Below are positions 46,427 to 58,800 of a stretch of DNA of 64,000 nt, piece by piece. A program made the translations under genes and the position numbers. The notes beneath the pieces are model-generated. The model saw only the letters and a list, made by a program, of their open reading frames with translations. It had not been told where the DNA came from and searched no databases. The stretch comes from Druceiella hillmani (lineage: Eukaryota > Arthropoda > Insecta > Lepidoptera > Hepialidae): NCBI GenBank assembly GCA_039881145.1, contig JAYKKI010000008.1:28502501-28566500 (forward strand), written 5' to 3'. Position 1 is the first letter of the stretch. Every line of letters begins with the position of its first letter.

Positions 46427-48387
46427 AGCATATACGAGATGATATGCCTGGGCGATTCCCTAATTTGTGTTGACACTTTGAGGAGCGCCAATAAGTGAAT
46501 ACGTAATAACATTTGGTTACAGCGATGCATACTAAACACGGATAAAGGTTCTTTTGCCTAGTCCCATTTCTATTCTGTTTGGCCTGATTTTTTAAATTCT
46601 GCATGAAATGAAAAATTTGTATAAATTAGAAAAATTTCCAAATGGGACGATTTTTAAGCACCAATGAGACATAATCGTCCTTATGAATAATACCAAGACG
46701 AATAAATACACATTTGTACATAAGGCGAACTTATTGCTACAAGAGCAATTCGAGATTCGAAGATTATGATTTTGACAAAAAAACTTTACTGAAATAAAAT
46801 TAAAAGGAAAATAATAAAATATTTGATACCTGTGGAACCTATTTGAAAAACTTTGGCAGACCTTGACGACGTCTAAAGCCCTGGGTGTGAGAATCCTAAT
46901 TTTATGTCAACTTCCAAGGGTAGAAGTCTAGCGTAGGTGGATTTAAATCGTTATTATTATCAGTTTCAAATTAAGCATCTTTCACGGTGGAAATAGTTTT
47001 GCCTATTCATAGTGTGATTTAGATTTGTTACTTGCTACTTACACTGACTGACAGGTTAAGAAAATAAGTATTTCAAAGATGGCCAAACCTCCGTTCATAA
47101 ATTTCTTTCGGTAGACAAGGCAGCGATTGTCATTGAAGCTAACCAACCGCAACGAGTATAAGAAATTTTTACTTTTTCTATATATTTCCCTAAATCTGCC
47201 ATTTCTAGTCCACAAGAGTTTATGCACATCTAGCGAATGATCCAAAGTGACGTCCGCATCACACGTCCAGTCCGCTTCCAAAAACTATGAATTCATATGC
47301 ATGTCTTTACTTAACAGTGGATTAAATTAATACTATTTGAATAAAAAGCGGGCCATTTGCTGAAGATCGTCTACTAGACGTACATAGACCCTAAATATTT
47401 GTCGAAACACAAACAGTTCCACAAACAATTGTCCTGTTCCCAAGAGCAGACTTATGTACCAATATTTTACGAATCGATTGACCGAATAAAACAAACTCCC
47501 TAATAAAACTATACAGTGTCCCGAAACTAACGTCCCAAAAATGATTCACAGTCATAAGTGTTGTTAGGTCAAGAGTTAGGTAATATTCCGAACGAGTCTA
47601 CGCTGCTTACGGTATTGACGCTGATAAATGAACATAAGCATCTTTCATCACTCGACCACTCGACATACTCGCGACCGCGACACAAGAAGCACAGTTAAGG
47701 CGGCGAATATGGAGTAATTAGTTAATGTATGAGGCAGTCGCTAAAAGCGAGTTCGGGTCACGAGAAGTTGAAGGTCCCATTTATTGTTCGGGATCCGTAA
47801 TTCATACATCGGCGGTAGCGCTGCCTCTGGGATGTATGAACTGCTTTTTTGCAAAAGCTACACTGTATTTCACTTTGAAAAGTCGCTCACGCCAATTTCG
47901 CATAATTGGGCGCGGTACAGTCTTGCTGGGTAATTAATCGACGGTCGAATATATATTTTAATATTAGAATATAATATGCATAGTATAAGTACATATTGTA
48001 TAATCACTGTAACCTTTGATACGAGACTGGTCAGTAAAATACCTGTCACAGTTACAGTTACGTTGTTTGAGGAAATAACTCAGTAAATAAATATCAATTA
48101 AATTTTGTCTGTCTACTGGATGAATCTACGCCCAAAGAACCTTTTTAATTTCCCATTTATCATTTCTTTTTCATTTTATGGGTTAACACTGTCAATAAAT
48201 TGAATACGAACATCGGAAATTTGGCGTGAATACATGCTTTCATCAGTGATTTAAAAAAAATCATAACTTCCAATTTCAATGGCACCATTGAATCGCACGT
48301 CCTTTTCAAATGGTAGTCCTTTCATTACTTATCCTTTTAAAACTTTCCTACTGTATGCCATTTTGTTCATACAACGTTTTGAAGTAC
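46427..48387. other. Non-coding stretch
   Basis: The 16-bp phrase TTGCTACAAGAGCAAT at 46734 recurs exactly at 63421 and probably belongs to a LINE tail. Frames at 47039-47281 (-) and 47725-47937 (+) lie in slightly GC-richer DNA but match nothing I know. No gene supported. Confidence 0.4.
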
Positions 48388-48403
48388 TTCACAAACTGGT
48401 TAT

Positions 48404-48688
48404 ACACAATTAAATGAAACTACGTGATATAGTATTATTTTACTTTCATTAAGTTCTTTACCACGACCTAGGTTTCGTTGTATTACATCTTCAGGTGGGT
48501 TATTAGAAAAGTGATGGACTATTAAAAAGAATCTTTGGTAATAGCCCACCTGATGATGATGATGTAATAAAATGAAACCTAGGTCGTGGTAAAGAACTTA
48601 ATGAAAGTAAAAATAATACTACATCACGTAGTTTCATTTAATTGTGAATAATAAATTTCTACAAAATTAACGCCAAATATATTCAATA
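48404..48688 (-). mobile_element. Hairpin retroposon-like element, copy A
   Basis: A 240-bp imperfect palindrome (48406-48645) has ends ACAATTAAATGAAACTACGT and its reverse complement. Its arms include CCACGACCTAGGTTTCGTT, inverted on the other side, and its loop is about 30 bp. An asymmetric 43-bp tail (48646-48688) follows, containing AAATTAACGCCAAATATATT. Possible target duplication: TTCACAAACTGGTTAT on the left (48388-48403) and TTCACGAATTGGTTGT on the right (48689-48704), 13 of 16 matching. It is the same family, in opposite orientation, as 55873-56138. Confidence 0.75.
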
Positions 48689-48824
48689 TTCACGAATTGG
48701 TTGTTTAAATGACATTTCTTCGGTTTGATTGAAAACATTATTTCAAGAAATGGATCTATTTCCACAGGAAGTGTATATTTGGAACTAAAAACGCGGTTAT
48801 ATTTACCATTATAGAGTTATCCCC

Positions 48825-49010
48825 AACCTTTTTAAAATTCTTAATCATTATGGATATCAAAATAATTGACTGCCATTATAAACGTTTGTTTATTTATAAC
48901 TACTCGATACTTATTTCAAACACGAAACCACGGAAATCGCGATACCACTATTTTACTAATTTTAAACACGGCCCTTCATTTGACACTTTAGCTTCCCTAC
49001 GTGCGCCTAT
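48825..49010 (+). repeat. Dispersed repeat pair, copy B
   Basis: Second copy of the repeat at 45236-45425, with a deletion of about 13 bp after TTTATTTATAAC. See that entry for shared blocks. Confidence 0.65.
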
Positions 49011-52000
49011 TAAAAATTATATATTATTATTATTATTCTAAAAAATTAAAAAAACAAGGACTATATTTGGCTTACTCCTATTGTATTTCTGCCTAAAATG
49101 GCAGGTGTAAACCTTCGTTTTAAGGGCAATGAGTATTTGAAGATATAGGTACTTTTAGACTATGAATACATACGTCATCATAAATCTACGTAAATTCATA
49201 TTACTAGATGTAGGGCACTGTCTGTTCTCTTGTAACTTGAAGTCGATTGGTCTGTTTTTCATGCATTTCTCTCCTATACGCAGTTATGTTATATTGTTAG
49301 GTTTTAATAAGATTGTTTTATTAAAAAAATATTTTGAATTATATTAACATTTTGTTTGCAAGTAATAGATAATCCATAATCATTGATAATCTTTACTATG
49401 CAAAATTTCGAATGGACGGATGTTAAACAATAGCTCCATAATTTCTAAATGGATTTATACGAAAATAGACCTATTTTTATAGAAAAACAGAAGTAGTTCG
49501 TGAGGGATAACATTCATATTTTATGTTATGCATTACGTTCCTACTCGATTGTTCACGCAGTATTATTGTCTATAAGGAAATTTCTGTAAATTCTATGTTA
49601 GCATGTATTAACTCATACCATGTATTCCGAATTCCCAGATCAGAACGTGGTTGTTTTTCTCCCTTTTATAGCTCGATCATGATGTTACGCGAAGGGATGT
49701 AAAAAAAAATTGGAACAGCTACATCATAGCATGTGTTAGCACAACGGCTACATTACGGTAGTCCACGCCAATGAAGTCGCAACCACAGAAGATTGTATCG
49801 TTAACATTATCGTCAAACGTTTCGCAATAATATATTTTTTTCGCTAGTTAAGGTAATGCAAATAATGTGTTGACGTTGACTGAATTTCGTGGTTCTAAAA
49901 TTAATAAAATACGTAAGAAGCTTGAAACGTGGGAACTACTAAACCGCTAGACTGCCTCATATAAAAAAAATGCCCAACGAAATAACAGTCAAAGGCGTCC
50001 TACATCCTGCGCAGGTAATTAGATCTATTAATTGGTCATACTATACAATAATATATCACGTAATGATTTACATTTTATGTGGTAAAAATAAATCTTTCAC
50101 CATGAAACCGCACTCATTGTGAGTGTAAGATTAAGTTTTCTTTCCAGCATCACTACCGCCAACCAGTTATTACATTCGGAACTGCAAACATTTTGTTTAT
50201 TTTAGTGAATAAACATGTACAGCAAAAGAATACGTCATATAAACGAGGTTGTTAAATTTGTATGACAAGCCGCGAATTCTATTGTTTCCCGAGTACAAGA
50301 TGATTATAATCATTAAAATTTTCTTGCATCTCACCTCGTTCTCGAAATTTGAAATACATTACTTCAATGTTAATGCAAGCATCAAAAAAATGCGACGCGA
50401 TGCGGTGAATACGATACGAGTTTTATTTAATAGAAATAAATATCGATTACATTGAGAGTTCAGTGTTTTGTTAAATTTGTTTTCATGTTTTTTTTATAAT
50501 GAAACCTTTAAATGAACTAATATCTCATTATCGAAAAAAGACCTACAAATTTGAAACCTATTAATTCTTGCTATACCAATTAATTAACACTTGTGTATTG
50601 GATGAGAACCAGAATCATTAGAAGAGGATAACACGAGAACGAGAAATAATGAAACAGTAACTATAAAATAAATAGATGTCATGTGATGGCACCGTATAAA
50701 ATACTCTAATTCTCCAAGTATCGCCATCATTACCTGTTCACACCCCTAAATTACTTGCGTTGATTAAAAAAAAGAATACAGTAACAACTTATATGTATAG
50801 ACAGTAACAATCTATATAGCACTCAATCGAACGAGTATTTCGCAATATGAAAATATACATATACGTAGAGTAATAACCGGCCCACGGGTATCGATCCTTT
50901 AATCCCCCTTTCATATACCCTGTGTCCTTTAATGTCAAATCGTCCCCTTAACCTCCACCCCCGTAATTGATAAAGTAACTTATTGACGTATTTATACAAA
51001 ATCGTGTCCAGCTAAGTGGAAAACTGTTAGCAAGATGAGGGACACGGCATTAATGACTCGACAAAAGTTCAAAGTGTCTTTATATATACCTTCTACCTGA
51101 TGATGAACCTTTCGGTAAAAAGGGAATATAAAATAACAGGTGGCAAGGTTACATATTTATAAATATATTAACAGGGTTAGCCACCTTCGTTTTTTACTTA
51201 AAATTTAATGGGAAGATTTTGCTACGGTCTGCTTTAATATTAGGTTGTTAACACGTTTTATTATAACATTCTATTCAAAACTAAGACTTCCGTAATTACC
51301 GTCCTTTAAAGTATAAAGTTTATACGAAGCTTTAACGTTTATCCGACGACATGTCTGCTGCACAATTTTTGGTATTTTTTTAACTTATCGATATCATCTT
51401 GTAGTTACTGTTATCTGCAGTTGGTTTGAGATTCTGGAAAAGCGAAGTCCAAAACGTACGGGTATCGAAATAGGATCTTGAAGTTTTGGTCAGAGCAGAT
51501 CGATGTAATTAAGTAAATAATATTATATAAAGTTACCTAAAAATAGCGAACCTGTAAATTCAGAAGGTTTTCAATTTGTTTAACATTACAGATCAAAAAA
51601 AAATTAACGGCTAAACTAATTTATCAGCATGTAAAGTTTCTATAGATCCAAGATTAAGGTTTCTGTATATTATATGTGCCCGAAGGGCCACTAAGAGTCC
51701 GATAGTTGCAATGAATACGTGTTGTTATAGGAAGGGGTAGTTAAAGACAAGTTACAGTAATTTGAAATTTGTCTTACTTGAAATCGTGTAAATAAATAAT
51801 TATAATTCCTAATCTTTTTTCATTCAAATATTAATAACTAAAAATAATCACTCGTTTTTTTGCTATAAAAGGGCTTCTTCCTATTGATTTTAACGTGAAT
51901 GAAGGTATTCAGCTCCATGAATAATAATAAAATATTATAATTTTATAATTTTAAGCAAAATATTGTAGGTTTTTGACTTTACCCTTATATCACTAATGAT

Positions 52001-53081
52001 TCAATAATTTTACCATACTGTAGCAAATTCATAACATATATATTTTAATATAGGTATAGTTATTCGTTGGCTCTTAACCAAAATAGCTCGTAAAGTTACC
52101 TTTCTACGATAGTAGAAAACTCTCATGACCTTAATGCTTCATAAATTATTAAAGCCACTATGTTTTCAAAATATATGTAGGTATAATAATTAACTCTCAA
52201 AATTCCTCTAACAAAACATAAATCTGGTTCAAACTTGATCTATACTTTCTCAAAGATCGATAAAAGACAAACGATCTAATATCACGTTCTTAATTACCTG
52301 TACAATTTTCTAAGTAAAGCTAATGACGCCGGCAAGTGTAGCTCCTGTTCATATACGCATTCGTACAAACTGTCTGCCTAAAAGTTCAGATGTGTACGTT
52401 AGTTACTATTGCGTTACGTACAGGTGAAATAATATACCCGCGTGCGGTTTTGTTTACACTAGACACACCTCAAAAGTAGGTAGATAACGATGTTATGCTC
52501 GATAAAACCGAAGGAGAAACCTACAAAATCGAGATATATGCATACGTGCATGTTCATCCAAAGGGAATTGTTTATATTGTATTTTTATTTACTTCTACTT
52601 ACATATTTAAACAGACTCGTACATTTACGAAAAGAAAATAATAGGTATTTTTAACCGAGTATGCACTTTATACTATATTTTTATTGTTAAACAAACAGGT
52701 CGGTTTAAATTCAAAAAACAATATATAAAAAACGTAACGAACTTATCATGTAAAAAACGTTACATGTCTGATGAGCGATTAGGTATAAACCTAATCGCTA
52801 TGATAATTTAATAATTTATTATTTATAACAACTTAATTTTTTTCTGAAACGACAACTAAAAATATGGTAAAACTGTATGTTTTTGCTTTAGCAGTTGCTC
52901 AATGAAAAATATACACAACGCCGGTATCAACAACTTCAGAAAGGCTCGTTACTTTGTGAAATGTGCGAAACTTACTAACTTAATTTTACCTTAAAATTCA
53001 GAGATAAATTATATCCTGTGTTAATAAAAGCATTTAGACGTGTTTTTCAATATATTGGTTAAATCAAAATAGACTTCTTAC
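49011..53081. other. Probable Lrch intron 1, nothing recognised
   Basis: AT-rich sequence directly downstream, in gene orientation, of the Lrch exon 1 splice donor. No leucine-rich repeat exon was spotted on the minus strand. One perfect 11-bp-arm hairpin (AGCGATTAGGT, loop ATAA) is at 52774-52799. Short frames at 49162-49347 and 50249-50455 have no features. Confidence 0.45.
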
Positions 53082-53271
53082 CTGCGATAACGGTGTCACT
53101 TAAATTAAACTTCACTGCTTTTGGGAAATCCTTCAGCTTCCTACCACTCAACTTTAATTCACCGCTTAAATATGCATCTTCTAAAATTCGTTCTAGGGAT
53201 CTAGTTAATTGGTTTTGAATATTATTGTGTCCACTCATATTTACACTAACACTAGGTGCTATCACGGCCAT
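53082..53271 (-). CDS. Lrch: Lrch first coding exon (leucine-rich repeat and calponin-homology protein)
   Basis: Encodes the first 63 residues of an LRCH-family protein, a cortical cytoskeleton-associated scaffold with N-terminal leucine-rich repeats and a C-terminal calponin-homology domain. The diagnostic part is RSLERILEDAYLSGELKLSG then RKLKDFPKAVKFNLSDTVIA, which matches the start of the LRR domain in insect and vertebrate LRCH proteins. The next exon should begin with the conserved D-LS-N repeat start. The exon ends at CGCAG|GTAAGAAG, a consensus donor, with one base of the next codon. The start ATG at 53271 is supported by an upstream in-frame TGA. The rest of the gene lies to the left; no further exon was identified in the window, so intron 1 may exceed 49 kb or short exons were missed. 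Confidence 0.85.
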
Positions 53272-53278
53272 ATTCCTT

Positions 53279-53293
53279 TCAAACTGATTTCAT
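53279..53293 (-). promoter_or_regulatory. Five-codon upstream ORF in the Lrch 5' leader
   Basis: ATGAAATCAGTTTGA encodes MKSV and ends eight bases before the Lrch start codon. If transcription starts upstream, ribosomes would meet it first, so it could dampen Lrch translation. An acceptor-like TTTATTTCAG at about 53325 could begin the exon, and the uORF would still be inside it. Confidence 0.4.
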
Positions 53294-54146
53294 TTTGTAT
53301 ATACTTAAGTTGGTAGTCTGAAATAAACCAACCAACACACCCACACACTGTACAAAATCAGCTACACCAACATGCCGACGCAAATGTAGGCCGTAGACAA
53401 AAACTAAATGAGACATAGACAACAGTTACTTTTTTCCCGTTTGATTGTTGAATCGAAAGAAAATATTGACAAGAAATGTTTATGGATTCAACTTTATATA
53501 GTTTTTAAATAAATTACTAATAGTTTCATGTAAACAGATAAAACGTATATAGTAAAATTAAATTTCATTTAAATTATATAGACATTTTTTGTCACTATGT
53601 TTATTTTATTACATAATGCAGCTATCAGCTATTTGTAAATAATTTATATTACATATTAAAATAATTTTATTACATGAAATAAAAGCAAAAATATAAGACC
53701 TAGAATTTTAAATTTCTTGCCTTTTTGCTTTGATCAGTAAGCTCTAAACAATATGAAGACATTTACTATATTAACTGCATGACAGCAGCTTTATGGAAGA
53801 AATAATTTGATAATACAGGTACATTCACTAATGTTCACTAGAGTATGTATCTGTTCTGTGCACTAGAGCATATCCACCCTAGCAGTCACCCCTCACCCTC
53901 CAAAGAAATGGAATGGGGTAATTTTAGGAGTAAAAATATTTAAGGGCTTTTCAGGAATTTAAAATTTGTCAGTTTCATTACTCAATTTTAATTTGTAACA
54001 TTAATTAGGATAAGTATAAAAGTATTTTTTCTTATATGAACATTTTTAAGAGATCCTGACTTTTAAAAGAAAGTTCTGCATAATAAAAAGATCAAAGATT
54101 TTTTTAATGAATCTTACCTTTTAAGTTACAAAGTAGGTTTGCGTTT
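53294..54146. other. Probable Lrch promoter region and spacer
   Basis: Sequence upstream of the Lrch exon. It contains a CA-rich stretch (ACCAACACACCCACACACTG) near 53330. No clear TATA box or initiator can be called. 53400-54146 is AT-rich with no convincing exon. Confidence 0.35.
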
Positions 54147-54255
54147 TTTTTAAGCTTCTTAGGGTATCCATGAATGTTCTGGAAGTTTTTGAGCACAGGG
54201 TATATAAAGTTGCGGCCGAGGGCTATGCACAGTCACTGCCACAGATTACATAATG
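54147..54255 (+). CDS. Unassigned coding-like segment 1, plus strand
   Basis: An open segment reading KLLRVSMNVLEVFEHRVYK then VAAEGYAQSLPQIT before TAA. Amino-acid usage is protein-like (few Asn/Ile/Lys runs) in an otherwise AT-rich spacer. The sequence TTCTTAG just before GGTATCC could be an acceptor, but no clean donor precedes the stop. It lies between Lrch and GFM1 with two other such segments (54286-54440 and 55099-55323). I do not recognise the protein. Confidence 0.25.
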
Positions 54256-54285
54256 AATATTATGCAAAATTATATATATTTGTGA

Positions 54286-54440
54286 TATCATTCCACTCTT
54301 ACTAAAATATTTACAAAAGCAGATTTGCAGCGTATTACAGTTCAGGAGATTTACTACCAAGAAGGCTATAATTTTGATTCATTACCTAGACCTGATAACG
54401 AAATGGCTAGTATGATGATAAAGATAAATATGATTTTTCA
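54286..54440 (+). CDS. Unassigned coding-like segment 2, plus strand
   Basis: Open segment containing TKADLQRITVQEIYYQEGYN then FDSLPRPDNEMASMMIKIN. A branch-point-like CTTACTAA and an AG at 54329-54330 could begin an exon at 54331, and TTTTTCA|GTAAAA at 54440 could be the donor. The composition and lack of repeats are exon-like. It may be an exon of an unknown gene or part of a decayed one. Family unknown. Confidence 0.3.
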
Positions 54441-55098
54441 GTAAAAAATAAATTAAAAACATTTGTGTTCTGCTCAAAAAGGTCTTTCTAATGGTACCTC
54501 ACATGTCTATACAGAAACAAATTTTTTTTCAACTCATTAGATGTTAGAGAAATATAACTTTGAATACCATTTTTCATTTTTGGGCCATTTTGTTAGAAAT
54601 TAGAAGCCTCCAACAGACATGCAGATCACTTTGCTGCTAAAATAGTGTTAGTGTAAGCATAAAAAGGAGTTTTTTTTATATTCACGTCGTAATTTCGAAA
54701 GGGAAATTATATAAACAAAACAATGATAATTCCTATAATTTTTGGAAATTTTTTTTTGGAGGCAAGTTAGAGATCGTGGGGCAAACTGCAAATGACCTTG
54801 AGGGTTTATACCTGACCAATTTCTATAATACAACTAAATAATATATTATGTACATTATAATTTACTGCAGTTTTAAAAACTTCTCCAACAACTCAATAGC
54901 GTTCGCCAAAAAGTGTTTCACTAATTTGAGCATAATAAGAGAAAGTATCCTAAAAATTCAAACTTTTTTTTTAATTTAACTTCACTTTTGGGCTAAAAGA
55001 TTGAGAAACAATCGAATTATGAGCTTGTGTCATACAAACAGATGGAAGGATTTGATAAAATTATAAGGGTTCTTACTTACTTCAGAACATTAAAATGA

Positions 55099-55323
55099 AT
55101 ACACAATTCTGAAAAAATGTGGTATATGATAGATTTACGACGAACCAAAAACGAAATAGCAGAATTAATGCAATACAATGTCAATAATTTACTTTATCTG
55201 GTGGACACCTGGAAACATATTCATGATGATGAGTTGGAGGTCAGAGTAGAAGAGAATCCCTGTTTAATTAAGGGTGTACTCATATTGTTTAAACATATTA
55301 AACCATTTATGTCACACAGATAA
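55099..55323 (+). CDS. Unassigned coding-like segment 3, plus strand, with stop
   Basis: Open frame of up to 74 residues ending in TAA at 55321-55323. Its core reads LRRTKNEIAELMQYNVNNLL, then YLVDTWKHIHDDELEVRVEE, then NPCLIKGVLILF: an amphipathic, helix-forming, acidic-rich sequence that looks genuine. The frame is closed by a TGA at 55096. The good acceptor TTCTTACTTACTTCAG at 55084 is therefore out of use for it, and an AG at 55131-55132 would be needed instead. An AATAAA lies near 55512, between this stop and the convergent GFM1 3' end. Family not recognised; gene or pseudogene. Confidence 0.35.
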   Translation: MHNSEKMWYMIDLRRTKNEIAELMQYNVNNLLYLVDTWKHIHDDELEVRVEENPCLIKGVLILFKHIKPFMSHR

Positions 55324-55688
55324 GATAAAGGAATTGGAAAAAAGATACCTTAGGTATAAAATGTGAATATGCCTAAAAGATTTTGAAAGTTATATGAGCA
55401 TGTATAATGGCAACAGACCCGTTTTATTTCAGTGGGCAGTGGCATCAGATAAACACTATTAAAATGATAAATGTGTATCGACAATAAGCAATATAGGTTT
55501 GGTTCGACAATAATAAAACTTTTTACTTAGAATATTTTTAGTTTCTATACTGTTGGTAATTCTTCATATTTTCGGTATTAACACTATTTCAATGAACAAA
55601 ACAAATAAAGTTGTTTATATAATTTATAATTAATTTAGTTCCTATATATAGATATAATAATTATTCTATTTTCAATTATTTTATAATC

Positions 55689-55836
55689 TTATTGACTTCG
55701 CTTTTTTTTCTTATCATCTGGTAGTATACCACATTCCTCCTGGTATGCCCTTATTAATTTCTCTTGAATTTCTGGTAAACAAGGGGAATACCTGCAGTAT
55801 TCCATACTAAATTCGCCTTTTCCCTGTGTACTTGAT
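55689..55836 (-). CDS. GFM1: GFM1 last coding exon
   Basis: Begins after CCTTTTTTACAG and encodes [20 protein letters not shown] then PEIQEKL and a lysine-rich C-terminus, DDKKKKRSQ, before TAA at 55689-55691. The GKGEFSMEY block is the conserved EF-G ending. No canonical AATAAA was found just downstream on the minus strand. Confidence 0.93.
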
Positions 55837-58800
55837 CTGTAAAAAAGGTAAATATTCAATTAAATTCAACATTGAATATTGAATATATTTGGCGTTAATT
55901 TTGTAGAAATTCATTATTCACAATTAAATGAAACTATATGATGTAGTATTATTTCTACTTTCTTTAATTTCTTTACCACGACCTAGGTTTCGTTGTATTA
56001 CAACATCTTCAGGTGGAATATTAGCAATCTTTGCTAATATCCCACCTGAAGATGTTGTAATACAACGAAACCTAGGTCGTGGTAAAGAAATTAAAAAAAG
56101 TAGAAATAATACTACATCACGTAGTTTCACTTAATTGTAAATTCAACATAAGAAATGGTTGAATTGATATGATAATATGTTAGGAACTAAAAATAAACCA
56201 AAGTTTTAAGTCATTCCTAATATTTGCAGTGATTCGATACAAGTAAAAGAAATAATTCAGAATACTGAATAACAATTTGGCATTAATACCGCCATGGGGT
56301 TTCTGTAACAAGGTTATAACGTAAGGAACACACTCTCCTTATATGTATTATTCATACCTACCTCAATTCACCCGCATATCCAAACATTTCATTAAGTGGC
56401 ACTTCTGCATAAACTGTTGTCCAACTATCATTTCCCTCGGAACCAGTAACAATTCCATGCCTTTTATTCAATTGACCTATGACTGTACCGTGGAATTCAT
56501 CTGGTGCTGTTACTTCGACAGACATTATAGGCTCCAGTATATGCCAGCGTCCATCTTCAAACACTGTGTATACAGTTTTTTAAAAAGATTAGGAATAAAC
56601 TTATTTATTTGAATTCAATTATTATATACATACATTACACACAAACTGATTGTTCGCTTTAGGTTTTTCACATACTACATTGCTCAAAACAGAGCTTAGA
56701 CCTACAAACTGCTTTGCGGACCATAATTGTAATTTTCTTTGTCAGGTAATCGGATCACCACGGTTTTGGGTGAGTTAACTCTGAAGCGGATAAAGTAAAA
56801 TTGGGCAGAGATCCTCTCACAAATCAATACCTATCTATTGTCCTTGTGATTTGTTTGCAGTCATAACAAGATACAGCAAGGTACTACTTCCTTTTGAATT
56901 CAAAGGCCATTCTGATGGTATGATTAGTATATCTAGTATGACACTTAACTTGTTCTTCATTCATATTGTTAAAGAAATATGAAAGTGACAAGTAGAACAT
57001 GAAAGTTCATAATATACCGATATTATGAACCAGTAAATTGATACCAATTTTAATAGTAAAATATAAGAGAATATACTAGTTCTAGTGTTAGTCTATATTC
57101 ATCCAGAGCCATGATTCAACTACATCAAGATGTATCTCTTTAATTTAATACTTCACTATAAACACCAATAGTTAGCAACTCGTCTTGCAATTCAAACAAA
57201 CTGATTCTACTTACCGGGAACTTTTACATTGAAGTATCAAGAGATTACCTTAAATATTTTGTGAACAAGTTCAAATAATTGTTATTAGCCTTCAATAAAA
57301 TTTTCAACCAGCATTGTAAGGAATTAATAAAAGACATGCAAGTTCTTTTACCTATTATATAATAAATGTTTTGGCTAAATACACTAAAAATCTCAGTACT
57401 CGTGACACTTCTAACTACATTTTTTTGTAAAATTTCTATACGATGCTCATTGCTAAAGCTTAAACAAAATTGAGACCTGGCGGGAAATAAAAGTAACACG
57501 ATGAAGATGGCATTCTTTCCATTCCTCACGTCATAAAATTATTTTTCGTATATTTTATTATTTTTTGTTTGTTAAACAAAAGCTATGCTTTTGTATTAAA
57601 ATTTGTGATAAAAATAACTTCACCCAAGTAGGTAAATATAAACTGAACTTAGATTTACTCTCTTATCCCTAATCATCTTTATCTTGTTTTCCATTCTAAT
57701 GGAAAATTGGGAAGAAAAAACTTAACACTCAAGAAAGTTTTGTATAGGTAATAAATTTAAGCAAAAATGGTTCAAACTCTTTACCAAACCTATTTTCATG
57801 CATCATATATTTCTCTAGTTTTTATATAACTAGCTCTAACATTTTAATACTATATTTAATCTATGTAAACTAATTTTTGGAGTAGAAATATTTCAAGTCA
57901 GTCAAAGATTAACAGTATACCGTCTTTGACTGCTCCCTGGGCGGCTAAGTAAAACGCATGTTCACTCGAATCTACAATGTGATGAGCTCCATCCTGCAGT
58001 CGAAATGATATTCCTGACAGTCTATGTCCAGAAAGCAAACCCTTTGCGCACATATCCATGAAACCTTTTTCGACCCCAGGCACAAATTGTTTTGGTATAT
58101 TAGTTCCGATGGTTTCATCTCTAAATTCCAATACTATAAAAAGAAATTATACAGACAATTGAAAATAACTTGTTAATTAGTTTTTTATATTAGCACAGCA
58201 TGTAAAGAAATAGTGTGTTGAGCTACTTATATATAGTTACATTAAAGTGGGTTTATATAATTTAATATATAACTACTTGAAAGAAACGAACAAATTTATT
58301 ATCTTGATAGCCACAAAACATTATCAGAGACAATATGAAGGAGATGGCAACAATCTATATATTTTAGAATACTTTTCACAATGAACATGTTACAATTCCT
58401 CTGTTTTATCAAATAAATATTAAACAAATATATATGTATATTTAACCTGCTAATCTTAGAGATTAATAACGAAATTTTCTTAGATTATCTTAGTAAGAAA
58501 AAAGTCCATCAGTGGGTGAATCCACATATATAAAGATTACCTGTATTTTGTGTTGGTGGCAACGGTTCCATAATACCGGTAACACGAGCAAATTGACCAG
58601 CACCGCCGGATTGTTTTTTATGAAGGTAATCGAAGGAGCAAGGTCCTAATAGTGTTTCCCTATAAAAAAAGACAATAAAACTTGTTTATGATCAAACACA
58701 TATCAAGTGAAGGAGACAAAGTAAAATGTACAGTTGTAACTTGAAATTACATTGTATGACTATAAATTTACATCCAAAAACGGATTTTACTATTTAAAAT

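Noticed and set aside
45286..49041. Two similar short proteins (frames at 45286 and 48850)
   Set aside because: The peptide similarity follows from the DNA repeat pair; the frames diverge outside it and have no independent support.
55924..56134. Two mirror-image 68-codon frames on opposite strands
   Set aside because: They are the two strands of one palindrome; the similarity of the peptides is forced by the inverted repeat.
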